A stretch of 64,000 nt of DNA from Saprospiraceae bacterium (lineage in GTDB: Bacteria > Bacteroidota > Bacteroidia > Chitinophagales > Saprospiraceae). Numbering within the stretch: the first letter of the stretch is position 1; each line of letters starts with the position of its first letter. The notes below the pieces were generated by a model. That model was not told the DNA's origin, ran no database searches, and saw nothing but the letters and a program-made list of their open reading frames with translations. The stretch lies in contig JALSGS010000034.1 of the NCBI GenBank assembly GCA_026982695.1, forward strand, positions 62,001 to 126,000, written 5' to 3'. Below are positions 17,533-25,828 of this stretch, one piece after another. The translations under genes were made by a program, and so were the position numbers.

Positions 17533-17973
17533 TCAATCCAGGGTAGTATCAGAAGGATGGGGCATAACAGATGGAAAAATCTCCTGGATCCACTGATCAC
17601 TCATGTCAATCGAAGCTTCCCGAAAGTCTATAAGCCATCCACGTGGTCTGCGCACCAACCAAAAAGTATCTTGGATGATCTCTCTTTCCTCCCGAACTTT
17701 ATAGATACAATAGGCAACAGAATCCAGAGTAGTACAGTAGAGCTGCTCAAAGACCGTATGTGTCACAGAGGCCGTGTCGCCCTCACCAATCAGTTCACTC
17801 ATTAGATCAAGCCATCTTTGTGTAGCAGGTGTACTCCACTTTTTCGCTTGCGCAAAATGATTTTCATCCACCAAATGCTGCCAGATGCGCACTGTATATT
17901 CCGGAGTGTTTGTTTGTGGTGCTGGCACACATCCTGTGCAACAGGTCAGTACCAAAGCGAGCAAAAACCTCAT
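17533..17973 (-). CDS. Small lipoprotein of unknown function
   Basis: 146 residues from the ATG at 17973. The N terminus MRFLLALVLTCCTGCVPAPQ is a lipoprotein-type signal with Cys residues at 11, 12 and 15; Cys15 after CTG, or Cys12, could be the lipidated one. The mature part has alternating short strands (FWLVRRPRGWLIDFREA), resembling NTF2-like DUF4878-type periplasmic domains, but I cannot assign a family. It lies between dnaN and nadD on the same strand. A longer frame to 18063 is open but would read through the hairpin at 18034-18071, so the shorter start is preferred. Confidence 0.65.
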   Translation of the reverse strand: MRFLLALVLTCCTGCVPAPQTNTPEYTVRIWQHLVDENHFAQAKKWSTPATQRWLDLMSELIGEGDTASVTHTVFEQLYCTTLDSVAYCIYKVREEREIIQDTFWLVRRPRGWLIDFREASIDMSDQWIQEIFPSVMPHPSDTTLD

Positions 17974-18033
17974 AGTACGTAGTGTTGTGTGAAGTGCAAA
18001 ATTCGCAATTCCCAGCGAGCTATGCCTCATATA

Positions 18034-18071
18034 AGTGAGGCTTGGTGTTTTAACCCACACCAAGCCTCACT
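18034..18071 (-). terminator. Perfect 15 bp hairpin downstream of dnaN
   Basis: AGTGAGGCTTGGTGT (18034-18048) and ACACCAAGCCTCACT (18057-18071) form a mismatch-free stem around an 8 nt loop, 22 bp after the dnaN stop. No U-tract follows on the minus strand. GCCTC at 18024-18028 could compete for the GAGGC of the left arm. Terminator or mRNA 3' stabiliser. Confidence 0.6.
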
Positions 18072-18093
18072 ATGCGTCATCAAAAACCACACC

Positions 18094-19212
18094 TCACACA
18101 CCCAACATCACAGGCATGACTAACATGAGAATGGACTCATTTTCAGGCTGGGCAATAGGCACCAAAATACCTGCTCGAGTAGGGTTTGACAACTCCATGC
18201 GCACTTCCTCACTGTCCAACACACTTAGCATCTCAATCAAAAACTTGGCATTAAACCCAATTTCTAATGGCTCACCTTCATAAGTACAGGGAAGCTGTTC
18301 CGTAGCTTCATTGGAAAAGTCCAAATCTTGTGTAGAAATGGTAAGGCTATCGTTGGCAATGCTGAACATCACCTGATTGGTTGTCTTGTTGGCATAAATG
18401 GCAATGCGCTTGAGTGAACTTAGCAAGTCTTGCCTGTTTACAGTAAGCTTATTTGGATTATCGATAGGAATAACAGCTTGATAGTCGGGATATCGAGCAT
18501 CAATTAGGCGAACCGAAAAATAAGTATTATCAAAAGAGAAAAAAGCATTGGTGCGGTTGAATTGTATACGTACTTCTGTATCTGCAGGTAAATCATTTTT
18601 AAGCAGGCTCAATGATTTTTTGGGCACAATGAACGAGGCAGATACCTGACTTTCCATCTGCTCAAAGGTATATTTCACCAATTTGTGCGCATCTGTAGCC
18701 ACGAAGGTGATACTGTTAAAATCAATCTCAAAAAACACCCCATTCATAGCTGGACGAAGCTCATCATTGCTAGTAGCAAAAAGCGTACGACTTATCCCAC
18801 GTAAAAGCACATCCGACGGCATGACCACCTCATCTACTTCCGTGGGCTCAGGTACTTGTGGATAGTCGGCTCCATCTTCACCAGCTAAACGGTACTTGCC
18901 AAACGACGAGGTGATTTCCACACCCAAATGCTCTGGATGTACGGAAATAGTAATGGGTTGCTCGGGAAGCGCTTTCAAAGTGTCGAGTAAAATTTTGGCA
19001 GGAATGGCGACTGTACCTGCTTGATCTGCAGCTTGTACACTGAGTACAGCGCGAATGGTGGTTTCCAGATCACTTGCTGTAATGCGCAATTCGTTTCCTT
19101 CAAGCTCAAAGAGAAAATCTTCAAGTATGGGCATCGACGCATTGGACGCTATGGCACCCGCAGCCTTTTGAAGCTCGCGCAAAAGCGCCACAGAAGAAAC
19201 AGTAAACTTCAT
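18094..19212 (-). CDS. dnaN: DNA polymerase III sliding clamp, beta subunit
   Basis: The ring-shaped processivity factor, 372 residues from MKFTVSSVALLRELQ. Three repeated clamp domains can be followed (starting near residues 1, ~125 and ~245), with the conserved AMNGVFFEI, ARYPDYQAVIP and C-terminal lipophilic peptide-binding segments (ESILMLVMPVML). The position is unusual relative to model organisms: dnaA and recF are not adjacent, and the putative origin lies about 40 kb away. Two exact minus-strand TAnnTTTG boxes lie 65-91 bp upstream. Confidence 0.96.
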   Translation of the reverse strand: MKFTVSSVALLRELQKAAGAIASNASMPILEDFLFELEGNELRITASDLETTIRAVLSVQAADQAGTVAIPAKILLDTLKALPEQPITISVHPEHLGVEITSSFGKYRLAGEDGADYPQVPEPTEVDEVVMPSDVLLRGISRTLFATSNDELRPAMNGVFFEIDFNSITFVATDAHKLVKYTFEQMESQVSASFIVPKKSLSLLKNDLPADTEVRIQFNRTNAFFSFDNTYFSVRLIDARYPDYQAVIPIDNPNKLTVNRQDLLSSLKRIAIYANKTTNQVMFSIANDSLTISTQDLDFSNEATEQLPCTYEGEPLEIGFNAKFLIEMLSVLDSEEVRMELSNPTRAGILVPIAQPENESILMLVMPVMLGV

Positions 19213-19276
19213 AATCACCTTTCTATTCTAATGGGTTTCCTTAACATGCGCATCCCATGCACACTTTTTCTCATCG

Positions 19277-19303
19277 CAAAAATATACTTAAAGGACAAAC
19301 CTA
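19277..19303 (-). promoter_or_regulatory. Tandem candidate -7 boxes for dnaN
   Basis: On the minus strand TATTTTTG (19277-19284) and TAGGTTTG (19296-19303) both match TAnnTTTG exactly, giving leaders of roughly 60-80 nt. No convincing -33 TTG with normal spacing. Confidence 0.5.
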
Positions 19304-19437
19304 TACATACTTTGTTTCCACATCATGCAAATTAGTATAGACGCCTGGTATGGCAAATGCCTTAGTAACATCTCTACATCCCACTGACTAGTACCTCTTT
19401 GCCGCTCTCCATCTCTTATTATCGCTGCTGAATGCAG

Positions 19438-19445
19438 TACCTTTG
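19438..19445 (+). promoter_or_regulatory. Candidate -7 box for the M16-like gene
   Basis: TACCTTTG is an exact TAnnTTTG match 20 bp before the start codon, predicting a leader of about 15 nt. Confidence 0.5.
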
Positions 19446-19465
19446 CACATCTTTTACAGCTATCA

Positions 19466-20794
19466 ATGTTTCTCCCCATGCCCGACCGAAAGCACATGCC
19501 ATCACTACGGCTACCTGAACGCGTGCGTGCTCCTCGCCCTCAACGAATTATCCTACCCAATGGGCTACCTCTATACTGTATCAATCAAGGACAACTGGAA
19601 GTGGCACGACTCGATTTAGTTTTCCGGGGTGGGCGATGGACTGAGCAAAAACCACTTGTGGCCACTGGCGTGGCAGGATTACTCATGGAAGGCACCCACA
19701 GGCATTCAGCCGCGTGGATTGCCGAACAAACGGACTTTTACGGCAGCAGCTTGGGTGCCAGTTTTTCTATGGACAGTGTGGAAGTATCCTTATTCGGCCT
19801 TACTCGCCACTATGCACATCTACTTCCCATCATGATGGAGGTTGTATGTGCAGCTGCTTTTCCCAAAGAGGAACTACAATCTTTTATTGCTTATCATCAA
19901 GCGCGTTTGCTCATTGATTTGGAACAAATCGATGTAGTCGCTTTTCGCGTACTTACCGAAAAAATATTTGGCACCCATCACCCTTATGGGTACAACAGCA
20001 CCCCTGAAGCATACGCTCAATTGACTCAAGAAGACTTGCTACAGTACGTACATCACCATTTCCACGCCGCCAATGCCTATGCCGTACTCAGCGGCCGATT
20101 CCATCTCAAGCTAATCGATCACGTATGCGAACAACTCGCTCAACTACCCAGTCAAATAGCCCAACATCCACCTCAAATTGATCCACCACCAGCTCCTACA
20201 GGAGTCTATCAGCACGTGTATATGCCCCATACTTCCCAAACGGCTATTTATCTCGGCCGACGGCTGTGGCCACGCCATCATCCGGATTTTCCCGCTTTTT
20301 ACATATTGGTTACATTGCTGGGCGGATTTTTTGGTTCACGACTGATCAAACGTATCCGAGAAAAGCTCGGATATACCTATAACATATATGCAGAAATGGA
20401 AACCATGGCACATGATGGTTACTTGCTCATCGCCACTGAAACAGCTACAGAGCGAGCCGCTGAAACGCTGAGTGAAATCTTTGCCGCTATCCGACGTCTA
20501 CAACTCGAACCACCCGATGAGGAAGAACTGCGTATGTTGCGCAGTTATTTGTTAGGCAATCTATTGGCCCAACTCGATGGCCCATTCAATCAAGCGGATT
20601 ACGTACGTACTCATTTGACCGAACAAGCTCCTCTTGATATGGTAGAACGCATTATACATACCTTACACCACATCAAGCCACACACCCTGCAAGAGTTGGC
20701 ATGCAAATGGCTAGACCCACAAGTGCTCACCGTCATTACGGTAGGTCCCAAAAAAATTCCTCATAGAAAAAAACCTAAACCCTATGCCTATTAG
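19466..20794 (+). CDS. M16-family protein lacking the zinc motif (non-catalytic subunit)
   Basis: 442 residues with the two-lobed M16B layout. Where active members have HxxEH, this protein has ATGVAGLLMEGTHRHS (about residues 66-81), with no His/Glu ligands. The C-terminal lobe keeps the R/Y-type substrate region (RIREKLGYTYNIYA). This is the pattern of the inactive partner in heterodimeric M16 peptidases. A catalytic partner is usually adjacent, but here the neighbours are dnaN and mreB. No signal peptide is evident. The start is uncertain: Met1, Met5 or Met11 are all possible. Role in peptide turnover is inferred from family only. Confidence 0.8.
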   Translation: MFLPMPDRKHMPSLRLPERVRAPRPQRIILPNGLPLYCINQGQLEVARLDLVFRGGRWTEQKPLVATGVAGLLMEGTHRHSAAWIAEQTDFYGSSLGASFSMDSVEVSLFGLTRHYAHLLPIMMEVVCAAAFPKEELQSFIAYHQARLLIDLEQIDVVAFRVLTEKIFGTHHPYGYNSTPEAYAQLTQEDLLQYVHHHFHAANAYAVLSGRFHLKLIDHVCEQLAQLPSQIAQHPPQIDPPPAPTGVYQHVYMPHTSQTAIYLGRRLWPRHHPDFPAFYILVTLLGGFFGSRLIKRIREKLGYTYNIYAEMETMAHDGYLLIATETATERAAETLSEIFAAIRRLQLEPPDEEELRMLRSYLLGNLLAQLDGPFNQADYVRTHLTEQAPLDMVERIIHTLHHIKPHTLQELACKWLDPQVLTVITVGPKKIPHRKKPKPYAY

Positions 20795-20887
20795 TGCATT
20801 TTTCATTTCAGAAGAAATTTGCGTTGTTTTGTAGCTTGGTAAGGAAAAGGACTTCATTTTAGATCATTCCACTAAAATCTCAAGGAA

Positions 20888-21913
20888 TTGTTCAGCCTGT
20901 TTAAACAAGAACTCGCCATCGACTTGGGCACAGCTAATACACTCATAATTCAAGATGATAAAGTTGTAGTCGACGAGCCTTCCATTGTGGCCATCGACCG
21001 CAGCACAGGTCAGACTATTGCTGTGGGAAAAAAGGCCATGATGATGCACGAAAAAACACATGAGAACGTAAAAACTGTGCGCCCACTAAAAGACGGTGTC
21101 ATTGCTGACTTTCAGGCTGCCGAAAGCATGATCAAAGGGTTTATCAATATGCTCGGCACGCGACGGAGGTTTTTCACCCATTTGAAAATGGTCATTTGTA
21201 TTCCTTCCGGGATTACGGAAGTGGAAAAACGAGCTGTATTCGAATCGGCCGACCACGTAGATAGTAAAGAAACTTACCTGATTCACGAGCCTATGGCAGC
21301 AGCCTTAGGTATTGGGCTGGACGTGGAAGAACCCATAGGGCATATGGTAATCGACATTGGTGGGGGAACTACTGAGATTGCAGTAATTGCCTTATCGGGT
21401 ATCGTATGCGACCAATCGATCCGCACTGCTGGAGATGAGCTTACAGCTGACATCATCGCCTATATGAGACGTGAACACAACCTACTCATTGGCGAACGCA
21501 CTGCTGAACAAATCAAAATCCATGTGGGGTCTGCCTTACCCCAAATAGACAATCCACCAGAAGACTTTCCTGTCAATGGCAGAGACATGATGACAGGCAT
21601 CCCCAAGCAGACAATGATCAATTATTCCGAAATAGCCCATGCCCTGGACAAATCCATTGCCAAGATTGAAGATGCCATACTCAAGGCATTGGAACAAACC
21701 CCACCAGAACTAGCATCCGATATTTATAAGACAGGGTTGCATTTAACTGGTGGAGGGGCTTTATTGCGTGGGCTCGACAAACGCATCTCAGCCAAAACCA
21801 AATTACCTGTACATGTGGCCGATGACCCTCTTCGCGCCGTAGTACGAGGCACAGGTATCGCCCTAAAAAACACTGATCGATATACGTTTCTCATCGATCG
21901 GCAAAATGTGTAA
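20888..21913 (+). CDS. mreB: Rod shape-determining protein MreB
   Basis: Actin-like cytoskeletal protein that positions the elongation machinery. Phosphate-1 loop IDLGTANT at the N terminus, VIDIGGGTTEIAV as phosphate-2 and LTGGGALLRGLD near the C terminus. 341 residues. The first codon consistent with the family N terminus (FSLFKQELAIDLGTA) is TTG at 20888; no in-frame ATG lies upstream at a plausible place. It heads the mreB-mreC-mreD-mrdA-folA cluster. No exact TAnnTTTG box was found upstream. Confidence 0.95.
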   Translation: MFSLFKQELAIDLGTANTLIIQDDKVVVDEPSIVAIDRSTGQTIAVGKKAMMMHEKTHENVKTVRPLKDGVIADFQAAESMIKGFINMLGTRRRFFTHLKMVICIPSGITEVEKRAVFESADHVDSKETYLIHEPMAAALGIGLDVEEPIGHMVIDIGGGTTEIAVIALSGIVCDQSIRTAGDELTADIIAYMRREHNLLIGERTAEQIKIHVGSALPQIDNPPEDFPVNGRDMMTGIPKQTMINYSEIAHALDKSIAKIEDAILKALEQTPPELASDIYKTGLHLTGGGALLRGLDKRISAKTKLPVHVADDPLRAVVRGTGIALKNTDRYTFLIDRQNV

Positions 21914-21946
21914 GTAAATTATTTTCCTTGCTCGTAAAGCCTTATA

Positions 21947-21970
21947 CAATTGAATTGGGCAATTCAATTG
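21947..21970 (+). repeat. Perfect inverted repeat between mreB and mreC
   Basis: CAATTGAATT (21947-21956) and AATTCAATTG (21961-21970) form a 10 bp stem with a GGGC loop, 33 bp after the mreB stop. AT-rich with no U-tract, so more likely an mRNA processing or attenuation structure than a full terminator. Confidence 0.55.
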
Positions 21971-22037
21971 CCGGAAGAGAAAGTACTGTAAAGGCGAAAG
22001 AGCATTGCTATGAGGAACTGCCCAAAGTTCATTATAC

Positions 22038-22874
22038 ATGCGCGACTTGTTACTTCTGTTTTTGCGCTATGGTGGCTTTTTGCTATTCCTACTGCTGGAA
22101 TCCATCAGCTTCTGGCTCATCGTACGCTACAACAAAAATCAACGCGCTATTTTGGACAATACAATTCACCTTGCCATTCAGCGTATTGATGAGCGGATTC
22201 AAAACATTACTGACTATCTAAGTCTCAGCAAAATCAATGAAGAAGTCGTCACTCATAATGCGCAACTGCTCGACTCCCTTGTAGAGCAAAAAGTGTGGAT
22301 CCAGAAAGTGTTATCCGAATGCACCTCAGACTCCTTGCGTATCGATTCTACCACCTTTTTACACGTATATCCCGCGCGTGTGATCAGCAATACGATCAAC
22401 TCGTCCAATAACCTCTTCATCATCGATAAAGGCCAAAAGGATGGCATACGTCCTCGTATGGGCGTATTAAGTATGCAGGGAGTTGCGGGCATCGTCAAGG
22501 CAACTAATGCCCACTACAGCTTGGTGATTCCTTTGATCAATCGGCAAGCTAGACTCAGTGCAATGCTTGCTCGTTCAGGCTATTTCGGCTCACTATTGTG
22601 GGAAGGTCCACAGCCCAATACAGCATGGTTGGAAGATATCCCAAATTACGCCGACGTCACGCTTGGCGATCTAGTCATCACTAGTGGGTATTCAGCCATT
22701 TTTCCTCCAGGCATACCTGTAGGCAAAGTAATAGGCAAAGAAACTCCACCAGGCGGTGGCTTCGTACGACTCAAAGTGGCGCTCAATACCGACTTTGCCC
22801 GCTTGCATTATGTCTATGTGCTTAAAATGACACCCCCATTCGACTTTTCCTCTCTTCAAACCGCCACGCAATAA
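22038..22874 (+). CDS. mreC: Rod shape-determining protein MreC
   Basis: 278 residues: one N-terminal membrane helix (LLLLFLRYGGFLLFLLL), a coiled-coil-prone stretch (~40-85) and the periplasmic beta domain with NNLFIIDKGQKDGIRPRMGV and GDLVITSGYSAIFPPGIPVG, both characteristic. It links MreB and PBP2 in the elongasome. The 124 bp gap after mreB holds an inverted repeat and no gene. Its TAA stop overlaps the ATG of mreD by one base. Confidence 0.93.
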   Translation: MRDLLLLFLRYGGFLLFLLLESISFWLIVRYNKNQRAILDNTIHLAIQRIDERIQNITDYLSLSKINEEVVTHNAQLLDSLVEQKVWIQKVLSECTSDSLRIDSTTFLHVYPARVISNTINSSNNLFIIDKGQKDGIRPRMGVLSMQGVAGIVKATNAHYSLVIPLINRQARLSAMLARSGYFGSLLWEGPQPNTAWLEDIPNYADVTLGDLVITSGYSAIFPPGIPVGKVIGKETPPGGGFVRLKVALNTDFARLHYVYVLKMTPPFDFSSLQTATQ

Positions 22875-23389
22875 TGAATAGTACCATCTTCCATAATGCA
22901 GTGCGGCTTATTGCCTTGGTCCTCTTACAGGGGTTGCTGCTGCGCCGCATTGCTATGGAATGGCCTTACTTTCACATCGTACTCTATCCTCTGGCTATCA
23001 TGCTATTGCCCCTGCGCATGCCCAATACCCTGGTGATCACATTGGGTTTTGCATGCGGGCTACTGGTAGATATTTTTTACCAAACACCTGGCTTACACGC
23101 CAGTGCTGGTACTTGGACGGCTTTTGTACGTGCCTTCGTGTTGCGTTATTTGGAGCCTCGTGGTGCTGGCTACAACGTCAATTACAGCCCTACAGCCTGG
23201 CGCATGGGCTTGGGGTGGTTTTTGCGTTATGCCGCTATCTTGATGTGGCTACATCTGTTCTTTCTCTTTTCAGTTGAAGCTTTTACTTTCGTATTCATTG
23301 GGGAAATTTTGCTCAAAACGACACTGAGTTTCACCCTTTCCATGTTGTTCGTCTTCATCTATACTGTGGTCTTTAACCCCATCGAATAA
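22874..23389 (+). CDS. mreD: Rod shape-determining protein MreD
   Basis: 171 residues with about five hydrophobic helices and no soluble domain, as expected for the small integral-membrane elongasome subunit. The segment LGFACGLLVDIFYQTPGLHASAGTW fits the family (given here as a region near residues 55-80). Identified mainly by position between mreC and mrdA and by translational coupling (TAATG overlap with mreC). Confidence 0.88.
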   Translation: MNSTIFHNAVRLIALVLLQGLLLRRIAMEWPYFHIVLYPLAIMLLPLRMPNTLVITLGFACGLLVDIFYQTPGLHASAGTWTAFVRAFVLRYLEPRGAGYNVNYSPTAWRMGLGWFLRYAAILMWLHLFFLFSVEAFTFVFIGEILLKTTLSFTLSMLFVFIYTVVFNPIE

Positions 23390-23402
23390 CAACATAGGAA
23401 TT

Positions 23403-25259
23403 GTGGCAACTAATGATCCATACCGAAATAGGTTATACGTCATTCGCCTCATCTTTATGATGAGTACATTGTTGTTAGTAGCCAAAGCTTTTCAACTGCA
23501 AATCCTCGACCAGACTTATACCGTTCGCGCCGAAGCAACTGCTATCGATAAAGTCGTATTGTATCCAGCGCGCGGTCTGATCTTGGACCGAAATCATAAA
23601 CTACTCGTAGGCAATCAGCCCGTATATGATCTAATGGTCACCTACAACAAAATTGATCCCAAAATGGACACTACGCTGTTTTGCCAACTTCTGGGGATCG
23701 AAAAAAGTGAATTTGAACGAAGGCTCGACAAAGACTGGTCCAATCCCATATACAGTAAGAGAAAGCCTTTTGTATTTTACGACAAGCTAGACCCACAAAC
23801 TTGGGCCCGCTTCCAAGAAGTGCTGCACGAGTTTCCAGGTTTTTTCATCCAAAAGCGAAACGTGCGCGTCTATCCTTACCCGCATGGGGCCCATGTATTT
23901 GGTTATTTGCGAGAAGTCACCTACGAAGAACTCCATAAAAATAAAGGCTATGTAATGGGCGACTATATAGGCGCCAATGGTCTGGAGTGGGTGTATGAAA
24001 AATCACTACGTGGTAAAAAGGGGGCGCGTTATGTGCTGCGCGACAATCTAGGACGAGAAATTGGGTCTTACCGCAATCACGAATTGGACACCATGCCTCA
24101 AGCAGGACAAAACCTCCTCACTACTATTGATATCGATCTGCAAGCCTATGCCGAAAAATTGCTACAGAACAAAAAAGGTGCAGTTGTAGCTATTGAACCA
24201 ACTAGTGGCGAAATTTTAGCTTTCGTCTCTGCCCCCTCCTACGATCCCAACCTGATGACTATCAGCAGACAGCGAGGCAAAGCCTACCGCCAACTGTTGA
24301 CCGATTCGCTCAAGCCGCTCTTCAACCGAGCCATCATGGCTCAGTACCCACCTGGGTCTATATTCAAAACAGTAGTGGCATTATCTGCCTTGCACAATCA
24401 GGTAATCGAACCGCATACCTACATACCCTGCCCAGGTTATTATTCCTACGGCAAAGACACGCGTAAATGTCGACAACATCCTGCACCATTCGGCATACAC
24501 ATCGCATTGCAATGGTCTTGCAATACTTATTTCTTTACAGCCTTTCGCCGCATCGTAGATAAGTTTGGCTTTTACAATCCCAAACCAGGCTATCAAGCTT
24601 TTTTGAAAGACGTATATGCCTTTGGCTTGGGACAACCATTGGGCATTGATTTTCCCAGCGAAAAGGAAGGCAATGTGCCCGATATATCCTACTACGACAA
24701 GTTATACCCTGCTCAATTAGGTGGCTGGAAGTCGCCCACCATCATGTCCATAGGCATAGGACAAGGAGAAATTGAACTCACCACCTTGCAAATGGCCAAC
24801 CTGGCCGCTATCATCGCCAACAAAGGATGGTATATCACTCCCCATTTAGGCAAAGCACTTATCGCTCCCGATAGTACCCAAACTCTATTAGGGCCTTTTG
24901 CGTATCACCATACTGGTATAGATAGCACGCTATTCCAAATTATTCATCAAGGTATGCAACGCGTAGTGGAAGCTGGTACCGCGCGCTCTGCCTGGGTACC
25001 AGATTTGCCTATTGCCGGCAAGACAGGTACCGTACAAAACCCACATGGAAAAAACCATTCGACCTTTATCGCTTTTGCCCCTATCGATAAGCCCCAAATT
25101 GCCATTGCCGTATATGTGGAAAACGCAGGTGGTGGTAGTGCTTTTGCGGCACCTATGGCTGGCTTACTTATCGAGTACTATCTGAAAGGCAGCATTCATC
25201 CTTCCCGAAAATTTTGGGAAAATCACATCCTTCAGACCAACCTCGTAATGGCGCCTTGA
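23403..25259 (+). CDS. mrdA: Penicillin-binding protein 2 (elongation transpeptidase)
   Basis: 618-residue class B PBP that cross-links lateral-wall peptidoglycan. One N-terminal membrane helix (~12-30), the pedestal dimerisation region with PARGLILDRN, then the transpeptidase triad: SxxK at Ser319 (PPGSIFK), SCN at 372-374 and KTG at 540-542. It starts with GTG, 13 bp after mreD. In many Bacteroidota rodA follows directly; here folA does, so the glycosyltransferase partner must be encoded elsewhere. Confidence 0.95.
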   Translation: MATNDPYRNRLYVIRLIFMMSTLLLVAKAFQLQILDQTYTVRAEATAIDKVVLYPARGLILDRNHKLLVGNQPVYDLMVTYNKIDPKMDTTLFCQLLGIEKSEFERRLDKDWSNPIYSKRKPFVFYDKLDPQTWARFQEVLHEFPGFFIQKRNVRVYPYPHGAHVFGYLREVTYEELHKNKGYVMGDYIGANGLEWVYEKSLRGKKGARYVLRDNLGREIGSYRNHELDTMPQAGQNLLTTIDIDLQAYAEKLLQNKKGAVVAIEPTSGEILAFVSAPSYDPNLMTISRQRGKAYRQLLTDSLKPLFNRAIMAQYPPGSIFKTVVALSALHNQVIEPHTYIPCPGYYSYGKDTRKCRQHPAPFGIHIALQWSCNTYFFTAFRRIVDKFGFYNPKPGYQAFLKDVYAFGLGQPLGIDFPSEKEGNVPDISYYDKLYPAQLGGWKSPTIMSIGIGQGEIELTTLQMANLAAIIANKGWYITPHLGKALIAPDSTQTLLGPFAYHHTGIDSTLFQIIHQGMQRVVEAGTARSAWVPDLPIAGKTGTVQNPHGKNHSTFIAFAPIDKPQIAIAVYVENAGGGSAFAAPMAGLLIEYYLKGSIHPSRKFWENHILQTNLVMAP

Positions 25260-25296
25260 CATCACTAGGGGGGTAATATATTGAAAAAAGAGCTCT

Positions 25297-25824
25297 ATGA
25301 TTGTTTCAGCGATAGTGGCCGTGGCCGAAAACCACGTGATTGGGTACAACAATCGAATACCATGGCATTTGCCAGCCGACCTCAAGTTTTTTAAGCGCAC
25401 CACATTGCATCATCACATCATCATGGGCCGCAAAACCTTCCTTTCAATTGGCAAGCCACTACCTCAGCGAACCAACATTATAGTTACGAGCAACCCCGCT
25501 TTCTCTGCCGCTGGCATATGGATAGCTCACTCTATAGCACAAGCCCTCAACATGGCTAAAGCCCATGGAGAAACTGAAGCCTTCATCATTGGTGGCAGCC
25601 AAATCTTCCAGCAAAGCATGCATTGGTGGCATCGCTTATACCTTACCGAGGTGAAAGCCAACCCACAAGGTGATATATGGTTACCCCCTATCGACTTCAG
25701 TCAGTGGCACTTAATTCAATCAGAAGCACACAAAGCCGACGAAAAAAACCAATACGACTATTGTTTCAAAATTTTCGAGCGCCGTCAGCCACCACTTTCC
25801 GACTGGGAGGAAACGCCAAGCTGA
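25297..25824 (+). CDS. folA: Dihydrofolate reductase
   Basis: 175 residues. The N-terminal core MIVSAIVAVAENHVIGYNN is followed by PWHLPADLKFFKRTT with the substrate-binding Asp, MGRKTFLSIGKPLP and FIIGGSQIF. It makes tetrahydrofolate for dTMP and one-carbon metabolism; metF in this window uses the same cofactor pool. It lies 37 bp after mrdA and probably belongs to that transcript. thyA, its usual partner, is absent. It converges on nagB with 4 bp between the stops. Confidence 0.95.
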   Translation: MIVSAIVAVAENHVIGYNNRIPWHLPADLKFFKRTTLHHHIIMGRKTFLSIGKPLPQRTNIIVTSNPAFSAAGIWIAHSIAQALNMAKAHGETEAFIIGGSQIFQQSMHWWHRLYLTEVKANPQGDIWLPPIDFSQWHLIQSEAHKADEKNQYDYCFKIFERRQPPLSDWEETPS

Positions 25825-25828
25825 GCTA

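Noticed and set aside
21928-22221. 97-codon ORF between mreB and mreC
   Set aside because: It overlaps the conserved mreC N terminus in another frame and spans the inverted repeat; no family features.
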